64,000 nucleotides of DNA from JBCDGZ01 sp038750655 (lineage in GTDB: Bacteria > Bacteroidota > Bacteroidia > Chitinophagales > Saprospiraceae): contig JBCDGZ010000015.1 in assembly GCA_038750655.1 (NCBI GenBank), forward strand, positions 1 through 64,000, read 5' to 3'. Positions 39,016 to 48,257 of this stretch are shown here, in pieces (the first letter of the stretch is position 1; each line of letters starts with the position of its first letter). The notes under the pieces are model-generated. The model was not told the DNA's origin. It made no database searches and worked only from the letters and a program-made list of their open reading frames with translations. A program made the translations under genes and the position numbers.

Positions 39016-41124
39016 ATGTATTCTCACAAGACCCTTCTTTACGTCTTCATCATTTGCCTTGTTTACGCCTGCAAATCGCCCAATGGCAATGCCCAACATA
39101 GCGAGGGGCAATACCGCAACCACCTAGCCAACGAAAGCAGCCCTTATCTGCTGCAACACGCTGGCAATCCCGTCGACTGGTATCCCTGGGGCGAGGAGGC
39201 GCTGGCCAAGGCCAAAGCGGAGGATAAGATGCTGGTGATCAGCGTCGGCTATGCCGCCTGCCACTGGTGTCATGTGATGGAGCACGAGTCCTTCGAGGAT
39301 ACGCTGGTGAGTCAGATCATGAACGAAAATTTTGTTTGCATCAAGGTGGATCGCGAGGAGCGGCCGGACATTGACGATGTGTATATGACGGCTTGCCAGA
39401 TGGCGACGGGGAAGAGCTGTGGTTGGCCGCTGAATGCTTTTGCCTTGCCTGATGGTCGGCCGGTTTGGGCGGGTACTTATTTCCCAAAGAAGGATTGGAT
39501 GGAGGTGTTGAATCATTTTGTCAAACTTCACAAAGAAGAACCCCAAAAGCTTGATGAGTACGCCGAACAGTTGACCAGCGGTATTCAGGCCAATTCGGGT
39601 ATTGAGATCAATACGGGAGACCAGGTATTTACGGAGGATGCCCTGCAGGATATTGCCAAACAATTTTTAACTAATGTAGACTTTAACCGAGGGGGGCGCA
39701 AGGGAGCACCGAAGTTCCCGATGCCCAATAATTACCAATTCTTGCTCAATTACCACCAAATCTACGGCGAGGAAAAGGCCCTAAAAGCCGTCACTACCAC
39801 CCTGGACCAAATGGCCATGGGTGGCATCTACGATCAGCTCGGTGGAGGCTTCGCCCGCTATTCGGTGGATGGGGAATGGAAGGTGCCACACTTTGAGAAA
39901 ATGCTGTACGATAATGGGCAGCTGGTGAGCCTCTATGCGCAGGCTTTTCAGGTGACGAGCAATCCTTTGTATCAAAAGGTAGTCGAAGAAACTTTGGCTT
40001 TTATTGAAAGGGAATTGAGTGATGAAAACGGCGGCTTTTACTCTTCGCTGGATGCGGACAGTGAGGGCGAAGAGGGGAAGTTTTATGTCTGGCAAAAGGA
40101 GGAAATTGATCAATTGCTGGGGGAGCAAAGCGAGGTATTCTGCGATTATTATGAGGTGACGAAGAAAGGAAATTGGGAGCACAAAAATATTCTGTACCGC
40201 CGTCGCAGTGCGGAGTGGGTAGCCAAGCGCCATAACATAGAAGAGGCGAAGGTGGAAGAGATCGTGAGCGCGGGGCAGAAGACGCTCCTTGCTGCGCGCG
40301 CCGAGCGCGTACGCCCCGGACTAGACGATAAAATCCTCACCTCCTGGAATGCGCTGATGCTCAAGGGCTACGCGGATGCCTACCGCGCCTTCGGCAAGCC
40401 CAACTACCTCCAACGCGCCCTCAAAAATGCCCAGTTCATCAAGCAAAATATGCTGCAAAGCGACCATCGCCTCAATCGCAATTACAAAGACAGCAAATCC
40501 GTCATCAATGCCTTCCTGGATGACTACGCCCTGCTCATCGATGCCTACATCAGCCTCTACCAGGTCACCTTCGACGAGCAATGGCTCAACCAGGCCCGCG
40601 ACCTGGCTGACTACACCCTGGCCCATTTTTACGAAAGCAAAAACGGCATGTTCAATTACACCTCCGACCTCGACCCACCGCTGGTGGCCCGCAAGATGGA
40701 ACTGGCGGATAATGTCATCCCCGGCTCCAATTCAACTATGGCCCGCAATCTGTTTCACCTGGGCACCTATTTTTACAATACCGAATACATCGACAGGGCC
40801 AAGCAGATGATGCACAACCTCAGCAATGACATTACCTCGACCGATCAACCCAACTTCTACTCCAACTGGTGCAGCCTCTACAGTAGCCTGGTCAAGCCCC
40901 CCTACGAGGTCGCCATCGTCGGCAATGACTTCGAGGTCCTACGCAGCAACTTGATGAAGCGTTATTTCCCTAGTGCGCTCTTCCTGGGTGGCAAGGACGA
41001 AGGCAGCCTGGAATTGCTCAAGGACAAACTACTGGAAGGCGAAACCATGATCTACGTTTGTCAGAACAAGGTTTGTAAGCTTCCCGTGACGGAGGTAGAG
41101 AAGGCCGTAGGCTTGATCGATTGA
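39016..41124 (+). CDS. DUF255 thioredoxin-like / glycoside-hydrolase-fold lipoprotein (YyaL/SSP411 family)
   Basis: A 702-residue protein with a lipoprotein signal (LVYACKSP) followed by the family start NHLANESSPYLLQHAGNPVDWYPW, a thioredoxin-like domain with Cys-x-x-Cys (ACHWCHVMEHESFED), and a long alpha/alpha-barrel region similar to N-acylglucosamine epimerase folds. The family is widespread but its function is uncertain. The gene ends directly against the convergent PD40 gene (stops in adjacent bases). The membrane anchor is a variation, as many homologues are cytoplasmic. Confidence 0.9.
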   Translation: MYSHKTLLYVFIICLVYACKSPNGNAQHSEGQYRNHLANESSPYLLQHAGNPVDWYPWGEEALAKAKAEDKMLVISVGYAACHWCHVMEHESFEDTLVSQIMNENFVCIKVDREERPDIDDVYMTACQMATGKSCGWPLNAFALPDGRPVWAGTYFPKKDWMEVLNHFVKLHKEEPQKLDEYAEQLTSGIQANSGIEINTGDQVFTEDALQDIAKQFLTNVDFNRGGRKGAPKFPMPNNYQFLLNYHQIYGEEKALKAVTTTLDQMAMGGIYDQLGGGFARYSVDGEWKVPHFEKMLYDNGQLVSLYAQAFQVTSNPLYQKVVEETLAFIERELSDENGGFYSSLDADSEGEEGKFYVWQKEEIDQLLGEQSEVFCDYYEVTKKGNWEHKNILYRRRSAEWVAKRHNIEEAKVEEIVSAGQKTLLAARAERVRPGLDDKILTSWNALMLKGYADAYRAFGKPNYLQRALKNAQFIKQNMLQSDHRLNRNYKDSKSVINAFLDDYALLIDAYISLYQVTFDEQWLNQARDLADYTLAHFYESKNGMFNYTSDLDPPLVARKMELADNVIPGSNSTMARNLFHLGTYFYNTEYIDRAKQMMHNLSNDITSTDQPNFYSNWCSLYSSLVKPPYEVAIVGNDFEVLRSNLMKRYFPSALFLGGKDEGSLELLKDKLLEGETMIYVCQNKVCKLPVTEVEKAVGLID

Positions 41125-42051
41125 TCACTTCTTTTGCCGAAACTGGGAGCGCAGTTTAGGAATGATTTGCGCATCTACCCAATAAATATCTTGATTGCTG
41201 GTGTAGAAAAAGTACTTACCATCCTTACTGACGAAGGGGCATAACTCGTGCTTTTCACTGTTGATGTCTGTTCCCATATTCACCGCAGGCATCCATTCTC
41301 CTCGCTCATCTTTGAAGCTGATGTAAAGGTCACCACGCCCCAGGCCTCCTCTGCGTACGGAGCAGAAGATGATATAAGATTCATCGTAAGCAATAAAAGC
41401 ATCGGCCTCATAAGCAGGGGTGTTGATCGCCGCAGGCAAGGCAACAGCCTCTTCGAAACCTCCGCCGGGCTTCGCCCGCGCCGCGTACACGTCAAAGTTG
41501 CGCTTTGGGCCATCCGTAGCCTTGGCATTGGTGGCGAAATACATGGTTCCCTCCTTGGTAAAAGACATATAATACTCGCTGCTCGTGGAGTTGATCGCCG
41601 GCCCGGCGTTGATCGGTGCCGACCAGCCCTTCGCTTTTTTCTCGACATACCAAATATCATGCTTCTGGGGCTCCCCCTTTCCATCCAGCGCCTGATCAGA
41701 GATGACATAGAGCTTTTGCTCATCAGGAGAAAGGAAGGGATCATTGTAGCCGTAGGTAGGATGCGAAAGAATGACCTCTGGGGTGCTCCACCCCTTTTTG
41801 GTCCAACGAGAATAGTGGGTTTCCGTTCTTCCATCAATGTCGATCCCATAGTACAATTCTGTCCCATCCTCAGAAAGCACCGAGCCAAATTCAGAACGAT
41901 CGGGCAAAGAAATGAGACCGGGAGCAAAGACTTTGGGGGTCATTCCGGGCGTTTCGCCAGTATACTTGTTAACGATTTGGCCGCCCGTTTTACACGATAG
42001 GGACAATAATAGTAGGCCGCAAAGTAAGCCTCTCAGGAAGATCGAAATCAT
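41125..42051 (-). CDS. PD40/WD40-like beta-propeller lipoprotein
   Basis: About 308 residues from ATG 42051, which gives a clean lipoprotein signal (LLLLSLSCKTGG); a frame reaching 42102 adds residues without signal character. Repeated blades of the PD40 type are visible (DPFLSPDEQKLYVISDQ, FYTSNQDIYWVD), with D/S-rich turns. Such proteins bind partners or peptidoglycan-associated factors. It converges on the DUF255 gene with no spacing. No enzyme motif is present. Confidence 0.85.
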   Translation of the reverse strand: MISIFLRGLLCGLLLLSLSCKTGGQIVNKYTGETPGMTPKVFAPGLISLPDRSEFGSVLSEDGTELYYGIDIDGRTETHYSRWTKKGWSTPEVILSHPTYGYNDPFLSPDEQKLYVISDQALDGKGEPQKHDIWYVEKKAKGWSAPINAGPAINSTSSEYYMSFTKEGTMYFATNAKATDGPKRNFDVYAARAKPGGGFEEAVALPAAINTPAYEADAFIAYDESYIIFCSVRRGGLGRGDLYISFKDERGEWMPAVNMGTDINSEKHELCPFVSKDGKYFFYTSNQDIYWVDAQIIPKLRSQFRQKK

Positions 42052-42564
42052 ATGATTGTTTTTGGTGGGTTGAATGTAAAGTAGAACCTTGAATACCGCC
42101 ACAAGTTACTGCTCAAAATACATTTTTTTTGAAAAAACTTTTGCTTTCGTAAACTATTGACCACAAGTGACTTAAATCTCACAAGAGTAAACAAATAGTA
42201 CAGAAAATCATACGATAAATTTATATTATTATGGAATTTTTAGAGTTTCGCCATCTGTGTAAGGAATCTCGATCATCTACAGGTACCGATGGATGATGAT
42301 TTTAACACTTCTTGCGGCCTGCCTCTGCCGGCAGGGTGGTGGCTAGGGCGCCTGTCTACCGACAGGTAGAGGTTCCCTCCCAAAGCCCCAAACTATACCT
42401 CTATCCCAATTCCAGGACCGATACAACTATATCATAATTCTACGCCCATATCCTCCAACAATTAACTATTTTAGAGCCAGCAACCGTCCTCCGGACCGGA
42501 ACACTCAGCTTTTCGAATACCATAATTGCTTTCTTCAATAAGCATCAACAAAACAACCGCCTAG
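42052..42564. other. Divergent intergenic region with REP-like palindromes
   Basis: A 513-bp gap without a supportable gene between the PD40 and SGNH-hydrolase genes. The left part (42110-42240) is AT-rich and probably holds the leftward promoter. The centre carries the palindromes listed next. I saw no full promoter consensus. Confidence 0.55.
42325..42366. repeat. REP-like palindromes
   Basis: CTGCCGGCAG (42325-42334) and CCTGTCTACCGACAGG (42351-42366) stand 16 bp apart, and GGTAGA after the second offers a shifted pairing with TCTACC. The first shares its core and the following GGTGG with the palindrome at 14781-14796, which supports a dispersed extragenic palindrome family. Confidence 0.55.
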
Positions 42565-43257
42565 ATGAGAACCTTAGCTCTTTTATCCAGTATCTTACTC
42601 CTCAACCTATTCACTATGATCGACACCTTCGCACAAGACTGGCCCAACTTAGAACGCTACCAGCAAGCCAATGCACAGCTCCCCTCCCCTATGCCCAAGC
42701 AGAATCGCATTGTCTTTATGGGCAATTCTATTACGGAAGGTTGGAAGCAGGACAGCCTTCAATTTTTTGATAATCCAGCTTATGTCAATCGAGGTATAAG
42801 TGGGCAAACGACGCCTCAGATGCTCATCCGCTTTCGGCCCGACGTCGTCGATCTTCAGCCGACAGTCGTGGTAATCTTGGCCGGCATCAATGATATTGCG
42901 GGTAATACAGGTCCTTCTTCTGTCAAGATGATCGCTGATAATATCAAATCTATGGCGGAAATTGCTCGGGCCAACGGTATTAAGGTCGTGCTCAGCTCCG
43001 TACTGCCTGCGGCGGATTTCCCTTGGCGTCCGGGTATGGAGCCCGCCGAGAAAGTCCTCCAACTCAATAGCCTACTAAAAGCGTACGCCGAGCAGCACAA
43101 CTTGATCTACCTCGATTATTTTTCAGCCATGGTTGATGATCAGAAAGGGTTAAGAAAAGCCTATACCTATGATGGTGTACATCCGAATGTAGCGGGATAT
43201 AAGGTCATGGAGCCGCTGGCGGAGGCGGCGATTGCACAAGCACTGATGCAAAAATAA
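42565..43257 (+). CDS. SGNH/GDSL-family hydrolase
   Basis: A 230-residue secreted esterase-like protein (signal ending near DTFAQ). All four blocks of the SGNH fold are visible: nucleophile Ser in VFMGNSITEGW, Gly in RGISGQTT, Asn in LAGINDIAGNTG, and Asp/His in YDGVHPNVAGY. It should cleave ester bonds in lipids or acetylated carbohydrates. It stands alone on the plus strand; neighbours give no substrate hint. Confidence 0.92.
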   Translation: MRTLALLSSILLLNLFTMIDTFAQDWPNLERYQQANAQLPSPMPKQNRIVFMGNSITEGWKQDSLQFFDNPAYVNRGISGQTTPQMLIRFRPDVVDLQPTVVVILAGINDIAGNTGPSSVKMIADNIKSMAEIARANGIKVVLSSVLPAADFPWRPGMEPAEKVLQLNSLLKAYAEQHNLIYLDYFSAMVDDQKGLRKAYTYDGVHPNVAGYKVMEPLAEAAIAQALMQK

Positions 43258-43348
43258 GAAGAGCAATCGGACGTACTGAATATCAAGCCCGCCCGACTGC
43301 TGTTGATCAACTTTCGAAACAATATAAATTACCTACTCAAGTGTTTCA

Positions 43349-43885
43349 TTACTTTGCCGCGTTCAAAAATTTGGCGTGGGCGGCCATGAATTTAGCTTGA
43401 TTCTGAGGAGACATCTGTATTTGCACCAATCGCCAAGTCAAATTGTAGGTATGAATGTCAAACGCTGGGGGAATCGCGCCGAAAAATGGATCGTAATAGT
43501 TGAGCGCCGTATCCGAAAAAGAAGGTTGCCCTCTAGTCAGCAGCTTAATTTCACATACCGTACCATTGAGCGTACCGGTCACAGAGCGATAATACTGCCA
43601 GATCACAGAGGGCGTACCCAAAGAAATACTCAAACTGCGCTTACCATCGGGAGGAGTACCGGAAGTGTTATAAGGCGTAGTGGAATCCGGCCCGAAGGTG
43701 TAGGACATGGAGTTGACGATTTGCTTCCCATCCATATCCATGTGGGTAAAACTAAAATCGGATTTTGCATCGTGTACTGCCTGCATAACACTCTCCACAC
43801 TAGAAGTATCCTCTACCCCATCCAGCTGGAGGTTTTCGAAATAACAATACAATCCAACTACTCTAAAACTAACTTGTAAAGCCAT
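43349..43885 (-). CDS. Uncharacterised 178-residue protein
   Basis: I do not recognise this protein. It starts MALQVSFRVVG without a signal peptide or membrane helix and has alternating hydrophobic beta-like strands (RSLSISLGTPSVIWQYY, GTVCEIKLLTRG, NLTWRLVQIQM), then an Ala/Lys-rich helix at the end. The beta-rich compact form could fit a structural or binding protein such as a tube or adaptor subunit, but no motif supports one. It is single, convergent with the SGNH hydrolase gene, and upstream of it lies a 412-bp non-coding stretch. Confidence 0.65.
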   Translation of the reverse strand: MALQVSFRVVGLYCYFENLQLDGVEDTSSVESVMQAVHDAKSDFSFTHMDMDGKQIVNSMSYTFGPDSTTPYNTSGTPPDGKRSLSISLGTPSVIWQYYRSVTGTLNGTVCEIKLLTRGQPSFSDTALNYYDPFFGAIPPAFDIHTYNLTWRLVQIQMSPQNQAKFMAAHAKFLNAAK

Positions 43886-44297
43886 AATGGTTTTTATTTT
43901 GGAGTTAATAAAATAAGCGACTTGGCCAAAGGCTATGCTTTGGCGGCGTAGGTGGGTAGGTAAAAAGAAGAGTGAAAAAAATGCTTGAGAACTACCATTA
44001 AAAGAGGAAGACCCTAAAAATCATCCTATAATAACAATGTACAAAAAATGTTAGGAGATGAACGAAAAATCAGTCTTTTTTTTGTTATTTAATTTATTTT
44101 TTCTCCGTTGAGGATAAAATGGTGTTGGTGCGCTTCGGAAAACTAAGAGAGGGATCTCTGATAAATTCTCGTGGAAAACAACCACAAAAATCATCAAGCT
44201 GATCCCTCGAACAGGCAAATCCGGGAGTTTGAATTCTCCGGCTTCGTAAATAGGATATTTTTTTCCTGATAAAAGGTTGTTGACGCTCTTATCGGAA
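43886..44297. other. Intergenic region, no gene supported
   Basis: A 412-bp stretch between the 178-residue gene and the end of the multicopper oxidase gene. The left half (43990-44110) is strongly AT-rich and should hold the leftward promoter. An 84-codon frame starting inside the oxidase gene runs through it, but its translation has no recognisable pattern and ends in a Lys/Asn-rich AT-driven tail. Confidence 0.5.
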
Positions 44298-45728
44298 TTA
44301 TTCAACGGTAAATTGTCCCATCATCCCCGCATCCTCATGTTCCAAAATATGGCAATGGTACATGTAGGGAAATTCCTCGGTCGCTTCATAGTTAAACTGC
44401 ATAATGACTTCGGTCCAACCGCCATCGACAATAACCACATCTTTCCAACCTTGGTCCTCGGGTAGAGGGGGGTTACCATTCTGAGACAATATCAGGAAGG
44501 AGGTGCCGTGCATATGGAAGGGATGTTCCATCATATCTCCCGTAATGCGCCATAGTTCTGTAGCTCCGATATTGACTTTCTCATCAATCCGCTTCCTATT
44601 CATGGGCTTTCCATTGATGCAGAACATATTGTTCCTATCCGTTCCGCACATAACGTCGGCCCCTTCGTCCATCTCCATCTCAAGGGTAAATGTTCGTACA
44701 ACATCGACGTCTTCTTTTTTCAGTCTACGAATCGTATTCAGCGATGTGGGTAAGCTTCCTGGAGCAGTAGCAGTAGGGTCGACTCTAATCTCAAGGATGC
44801 GCTCCTTTTTTGAAAATACCGTTACGCCTTCATTATCTGCTGGCGGCAGAATGGCCATCAACTCTCTCGTCACCCCGTCAGATAGGTTGATCATGATTTC
44901 ATTGCGCTCCCCCGGCGCCATGGTCAACTTAGTAATGGCGACGGGTTTTTCCAGAAAACCCCCTTCGGTGGCGATTTTATAGAAAGCCTGCTCATTTTTA
45001 AGATAAAATTCATAAAACCGGGCATTGGAGCCATTGAGCAACCTCAATCGCAGCCAACCTTTTGGCACTTCGATGTAGGGATTTACCGTTCCGTTAATCA
45101 CTAGAGTCTTTCCGCGTTTACCATCCATGAGTTCATTCTCCGTAGCGGAGTAATCCACCATTTCTCCCTCGACAAAGTCGCGATCTTGGACAATTAATGG
45201 AATATCATCTACTCCGTACTGCTTGGGCAAAGGCAGCTGCATGGAATTGTCATCTTCTACCAGGTATAAGCCCGCTAGGCCAGCGTGTACATGCTCCGCC
45301 GTTTTTCCCATTAGATGAGGATGATACCAATTCGTGGAGGCCTCTTGGTCAATCGGCAATATGATGTCCCAAATCTCATTGGGTAGAATTTTATTTTGTG
45401 GACCACCATCAACTCTCCCTTCCACATGCAAGCCATGTCCGTGCACGGTCGTTGCCTCACCGATCCGATTGGTAAACTGTATACGGGTACTGTCCTTGTT
45501 GTACAATCGAATCGTTGGCCCCAGATAGTCGCCATTAAATCCTTTAGTATGGCTTTTCACGCCCGCAAAAAACTCGTGCTGCCCATTTTGCAGGGTCAGT
45601 CGGATGCTTCCGTCTACAGTTCTACTGTCAATGAGTGGTGGGATCATTAACTTGTTGTTGGCTTGCGGAGCCTCTTTCTTACAAGCACTAAGACTTAAAA
45701 GCAAAAGCGCAAAAATTAACTTATTCAT
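44298..45728 (-). CDS. Multicopper oxidase lipoprotein
   Basis: A 476-residue protein with lipobox LLLSLSACKKEA. Copper motifs are complete: HGHGLHVEG and WYHPHLMGKTAEHVHAG in the first domain, HPFHMHGTSF and the type 1 / trinuclear motif YMYHCHILEHEDAGMMGQF near the C-terminus (HCH with a following Met). It resembles CueO/CotA-type laccases acting on Cu(I), Mn or phenolics in the periplasm. A perfect 17-bp palindrome lies about 100 bp before the start, and an AraC regulator gene lies just upstream in the same direction, so it is probably inducible. Confidence 0.93.
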   Translation of the reverse strand: MNKLIFALLLLSLSACKKEAPQANNKLMIPPLIDSRTVDGSIRLTLQNGQHEFFAGVKSHTKGFNGDYLGPTIRLYNKDSTRIQFTNRIGEATTVHGHGLHVEGRVDGGPQNKILPNEIWDIILPIDQEASTNWYHPHLMGKTAEHVHAGLAGLYLVEDDNSMQLPLPKQYGVDDIPLIVQDRDFVEGEMVDYSATENELMDGKRGKTLVINGTVNPYIEVPKGWLRLRLLNGSNARFYEFYLKNEQAFYKIATEGGFLEKPVAITKLTMAPGERNEIMINLSDGVTRELMAILPPADNEGVTVFSKKERILEIRVDPTATAPGSLPTSLNTIRRLKKEDVDVVRTFTLEMEMDEGADVMCGTDRNNMFCINGKPMNRKRIDEKVNIGATELWRITGDMMEHPFHMHGTSFLILSQNGNPPLPEDQGWKDVVIVDGGWTEVIMQFNYEATEEFPYMYHCHILEHEDAGMMGQFTVE

Positions 45729-45826
45729 AGTTGGTTATTTTCAATCTATATTCCCCCCAACGGGCAATCCGCTCGGAACGCGATCAGGAATGGTTACTAA
45801 TCATTTTTATTGTTTTGATTAAACCA

Positions 45827-45843
45827 ATTTGATCGTATCAAAT
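45827..45843. promoter_or_regulatory. Candidate operator upstream of the multicopper oxidase gene
   Basis: ATTTGAT-CGT-ATCAAAT is a perfect 7-3-7 palindrome, 98 bp upstream of the oxidase start and 88 bp beyond the AraC regulator stop. Dimeric regulators use sites of this shape; the size fits a Crp/Fnr- or MerR-like protein better than an AraC monomer. The regulator is not known. Confidence 0.45.
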
Positions 45844-45931
45844 CGTTTGCAAAAAACTTATAAGTTGGATTAGTTGGTATGGATAAGCGGGTTCAAAGCG
45901 TGCAGTATTCGTTTTCTGGACGTCTTTAGGG

Positions 45932-46942
45932 CTAAATTCGCTGTTTTTTGTATTGGCTCGGGGTAATGCCTTTCAATTTTTTGAACGTAGAGTTGAAGGA
46001 AGATTTAGAGCTAAACCCCACTTCGGTAGCAATCCCCAGGAGGGTGAAATTTTGGTATTGCTCTTGATCCAGGTATTTAATGAATTCCTCAACGCGGTAC
46101 TGATTCAAGAACTCCTGAAATCGCATTCCCATATGGACATTCAATACCTCGGACAGCTGCTGCCGGGATATGCCGATTCTCTTAGCCGTCTCATCCACAG
46201 TCAGCTTTTGGTTTTTGAAGAGTTTTTCTTCGGTCATTAGTCGATTGAGCTGGCCTTTGATAGCCGCCACTTCTTTCTTTGATAAGGTAGAGGATTTGTA
46301 CTTATGATCAACGTAGGATAGCATATCCTTGGGAGCTGTGATCAATCGGTAAGTGACGAAATAAAAGAGGAATATAGCGATCAAAAAAATACCGTAGCTG
46401 TCTAATAACAAAAGAGGAGTATCAGTGCTGGAAAACAGGTAAGCAATACCGTCAACGATGTAAATTAGGGTAAAAGGGACAATAAAAATCAATAACCATC
46501 TCTCTTTCTCCAATGAAAGGATGTCATAGATACTGTACAGCAACAGTCCGGCAAGGCAAAGCTCCGACAGGTGAACGCAGCTTTCCAATAAGATCTCGTC
46601 GGCAAAGCGATCTATACTCAATAGACTTTGACAGACCACATTAAAAAGATAAGGCAGCAAGAACAATACATCTATTTTAGCCAGTTCATTGCTACCAGAA
46701 TTGCTGTATCGGATAAAAAAGAAAAGAAAAGTAGCAATCAGGGTTTCGTGAAAGAAAAACCAATTGGCGTCCGCAATGATTAGATTATAATCATCATCAC
46801 CGATAGAAAAGAGTATGACCGAAATGATGCAGCCCATAAAAAGCCAAAAGATCAGTTGCCGGTAGTCTTTCCTCCGTTGAAACAAAGTAAATCCAAGAAA
46901 TCCTCCTTGTAGGATGGCGATTATTTGAATGATTGTTAACAA
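45932..46942 (-). CDS. AraC-family regulator with membrane-spanning N-terminus
   Basis: A 336-residue protein. Seven hydrophobic segments fill residues about 1-215 (starting MLTIIQIIAILQGGFLGFTLF), and the C-terminal 100 residues are an AraC double helix-turn-helix (LTVDETAKRIGISRQQLSEVLN, LLGIATEVGFSSKSSFNSTFKKLKGITPSQY). It should bind DNA from the membrane and sense an envelope or membrane signal. It lies in the same direction as the multicopper oxidase gene 203 bp downstream, a plausible but unproven target. Confidence 0.88.
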   Translation of the reverse strand: MLTIIQIIAILQGGFLGFTLFQRRKDYRQLIFWLFMGCIISVILFSIGDDDYNLIIADANWFFFHETLIATFLFFFIRYSNSGSNELAKIDVLFLLPYLFNVVCQSLLSIDRFADEILLESCVHLSELCLAGLLLYSIYDILSLEKERWLLIFIVPFTLIYIVDGIAYLFSSTDTPLLLLDSYGIFLIAIFLFYFVTYRLITAPKDMLSYVDHKYKSSTLSKKEVAAIKGQLNRLMTEEKLFKNQKLTVDETAKRIGISRQQLSEVLNVHMGMRFQEFLNQYRVEEFIKYLDQEQYQNFTLLGIATEVGFSSKSSFNSTFKKLKGITPSQYKKQRI

Positions 46943-46980
46943 GTTACTTTTTTTAGATCATCAAGAATCAAGTATTCCTC

Positions 46981-47667
46981 TTAGCTCACCAGGCCCTCCT
47001 CCTCTATCAATCGTCCGTCTCTACACCGAATAATCCGGGCGGGGAAGGCCTCTACGATGCGGTAGTCGTGGGTGGCGAAGAGAACGGCGACGTCGTGCTG
47101 CACCGCCAGTTCGCGCAGCAGGCCCATGATCTCATCGGAGGTTTCGGGGTCGAGGTTGCCGGTAGGCTCGTCGGCGATGATGAGTTCGGGGCGGTTGAGG
47201 AGGGCGCGGGCGATGACGACGCGTTGGCGCTCGCCGCCGCTCAGCTCATGCGGCAGCTTGGCGGCTTTATCGGCCAGGCCGACGCTGCTCAGCAGGGCCT
47301 CGACGCGCTTTTGACGATTGCTGCGGTTCTTCCAGCCGGTAGCGCGGAGTACGAAGAGGAGGTTTTCGGCGACGCTGCGGTCGTCCAGCAGATTAAAGTC
47401 TTGGAAGATGATGCCCAGTTTGCGACGCAGCAGGTGGATTTTTTTGCGGTCGAGCTGCAACAGGTCGAAGCCGGCGACCTGCCCGCGGCCATTGCTGAGC
47501 GGGAGGGCAGCGTAGAGGGTCTTGAGGAGGCTGCTTTTACCACTTCCCGTCTTGCCAATCAGGTAGGCGAATTCGCCACGCGTAATGTTGAGAGACACAT
47601 CGCGGAGAATCAGGTACTCGCCCTGATAGATATTCGTACTTTTTAGGTCAACAATGACGTTTTTCAT
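46981..47667 (-). CDS. FtsE-like ABC transporter ATPase
   Basis: About 228 residues from ATG 47667, six codons inside the longest frame, which matches the usual FtsE start. Walker A is GKTGSGKSS, the Q-loop FQDFNLL, signature LSGGERQR and Walker B ELIIADEPTG. FtsE with FtsX controls cell-wall hydrolases at the divisome. No ftsX-like gene lies next to it, so the partner must be elsewhere. The closest neighbour downstream, an AraC regulator 38 bp away, seems unrelated. A lipid or lipoprotein-transport ATPase is the main alternative. Confidence 0.85.
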   Translation of the reverse strand: MKNVIVDLKSTNIYQGEYLILRDVSLNITRGEFAYLIGKTGSGKSSLLKTLYAALPLSNGRGQVAGFDLLQLDRKKIHLLRRKLGIIFQDFNLLDDRSVAENLLFVLRATGWKNRSNRQKRVEALLSSVGLADKAAKLPHELSGGERQRVVIARALLNRPELIIADEPTGNLDPETSDEIMGLLRELAVQHDVAVLFATHDYRIVEAFPARIIRCRDGRLIEEEGLVS

Positions 47668-47790
47668 AGGGTAAGCAGCATTCAAGGGTGCGCCGCAGCA
47701 CCCCGCTCAAAAGTAGGAAATTTTGCGCAAATCCGACAGTAGTAAAAACAAGAGCCGAAATATGACCGTAGTATGATACTTCTGTCTGGA

Positions 47791-47817
47791 TTGACCAACT
47801 AAAAAAATGTAATTTTG
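47791..47817 (+). promoter_or_regulatory. Putative promoter of the ccmE operon
   Basis: TTG at 47791-47793 and TAATTTTG at 47810-47817, an exact TAnnTTTG match but with a spacer of only 16 nt. The ccmE start codon follows 27 nt later. Confidence 0.35.
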
Positions 47818-47844
47818 TTAATCAGTTTAATAATCTTCTAAGTT

Positions 47845-48246
47845 ATGAAAAAGATTCATCTCATCGCCGTCGCCGTTATCGCTATTTCTATTGCGTTGCT
47901 GATGTCCCTTTCGGGTGAAATGAGTACGTACTCGACGTTCAGAGAAGCGATGGCAGCAGGAGGTAAGGTCAAAATTGCGGGCATTCTTTCCAAGGATAAA
48001 GAGATGATCTACGACCCCATCAAGGATGCCAATTCTTTCAGCTTTTACATTACCGATAGCGAAGGCGAAGAGCGCCGCGTGCGCCTGCTGCAGGCCAAAC
48101 CTCAGGACTTCGAACTCTCCGAACAGATTGTTCTAACAGGAGAGATGCACAATGACGAGTTTATTGCTACGGATGTTTTGCTAAAATGCCCTTCCAAGTA
48201 TAAGGATGAAGAGATTTATTTGAAGAACAAGCAGAACGAAATTTAA
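47845..48246 (+). CDS. ccmE: Cytochrome c maturation haem chaperone CcmE, CxxxY type
   Basis: A 133-residue protein with one N-terminal membrane helix (IAVAVIAISIALLM) and the OB-fold CcmE domain (FREAMAAGGKVKIAGILSKD, ANSFSFYITDSEGEERRVR). It carries haem from CcmC to the CcmF lyase. In enterobacterial CcmE haem is held covalently by His in HxxxY; here the corresponding motif reads CPSKY (Cys115, Tyr119), the CxxxY variant known from some archaea and sulfate reducers. Length and fold are otherwise normal. The next gene, a CcmF-like lyase, starts 11 bp after the stop. Confidence 0.93.
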   Translation: MKKIHLIAVAVIAISIALLMSLSGEMSTYSTFREAMAAGGKVKIAGILSKDKEMIYDPIKDANSFSFYITDSEGEERRVRLLQAKPQDFELSEQIVLTGEMHNDEFIATDVLLKCPSKYKDEEIYLKNKQNEI

Positions 48247-48257
48247 CGATTTCTTCT

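Noticed and set aside
44051..44305. 84-codon minus-strand frame after the multicopper oxidase
   Set aside because: It starts inside the oxidase gene, ends in an AT-driven Lys/Asn tail and shows no recognisable pattern.
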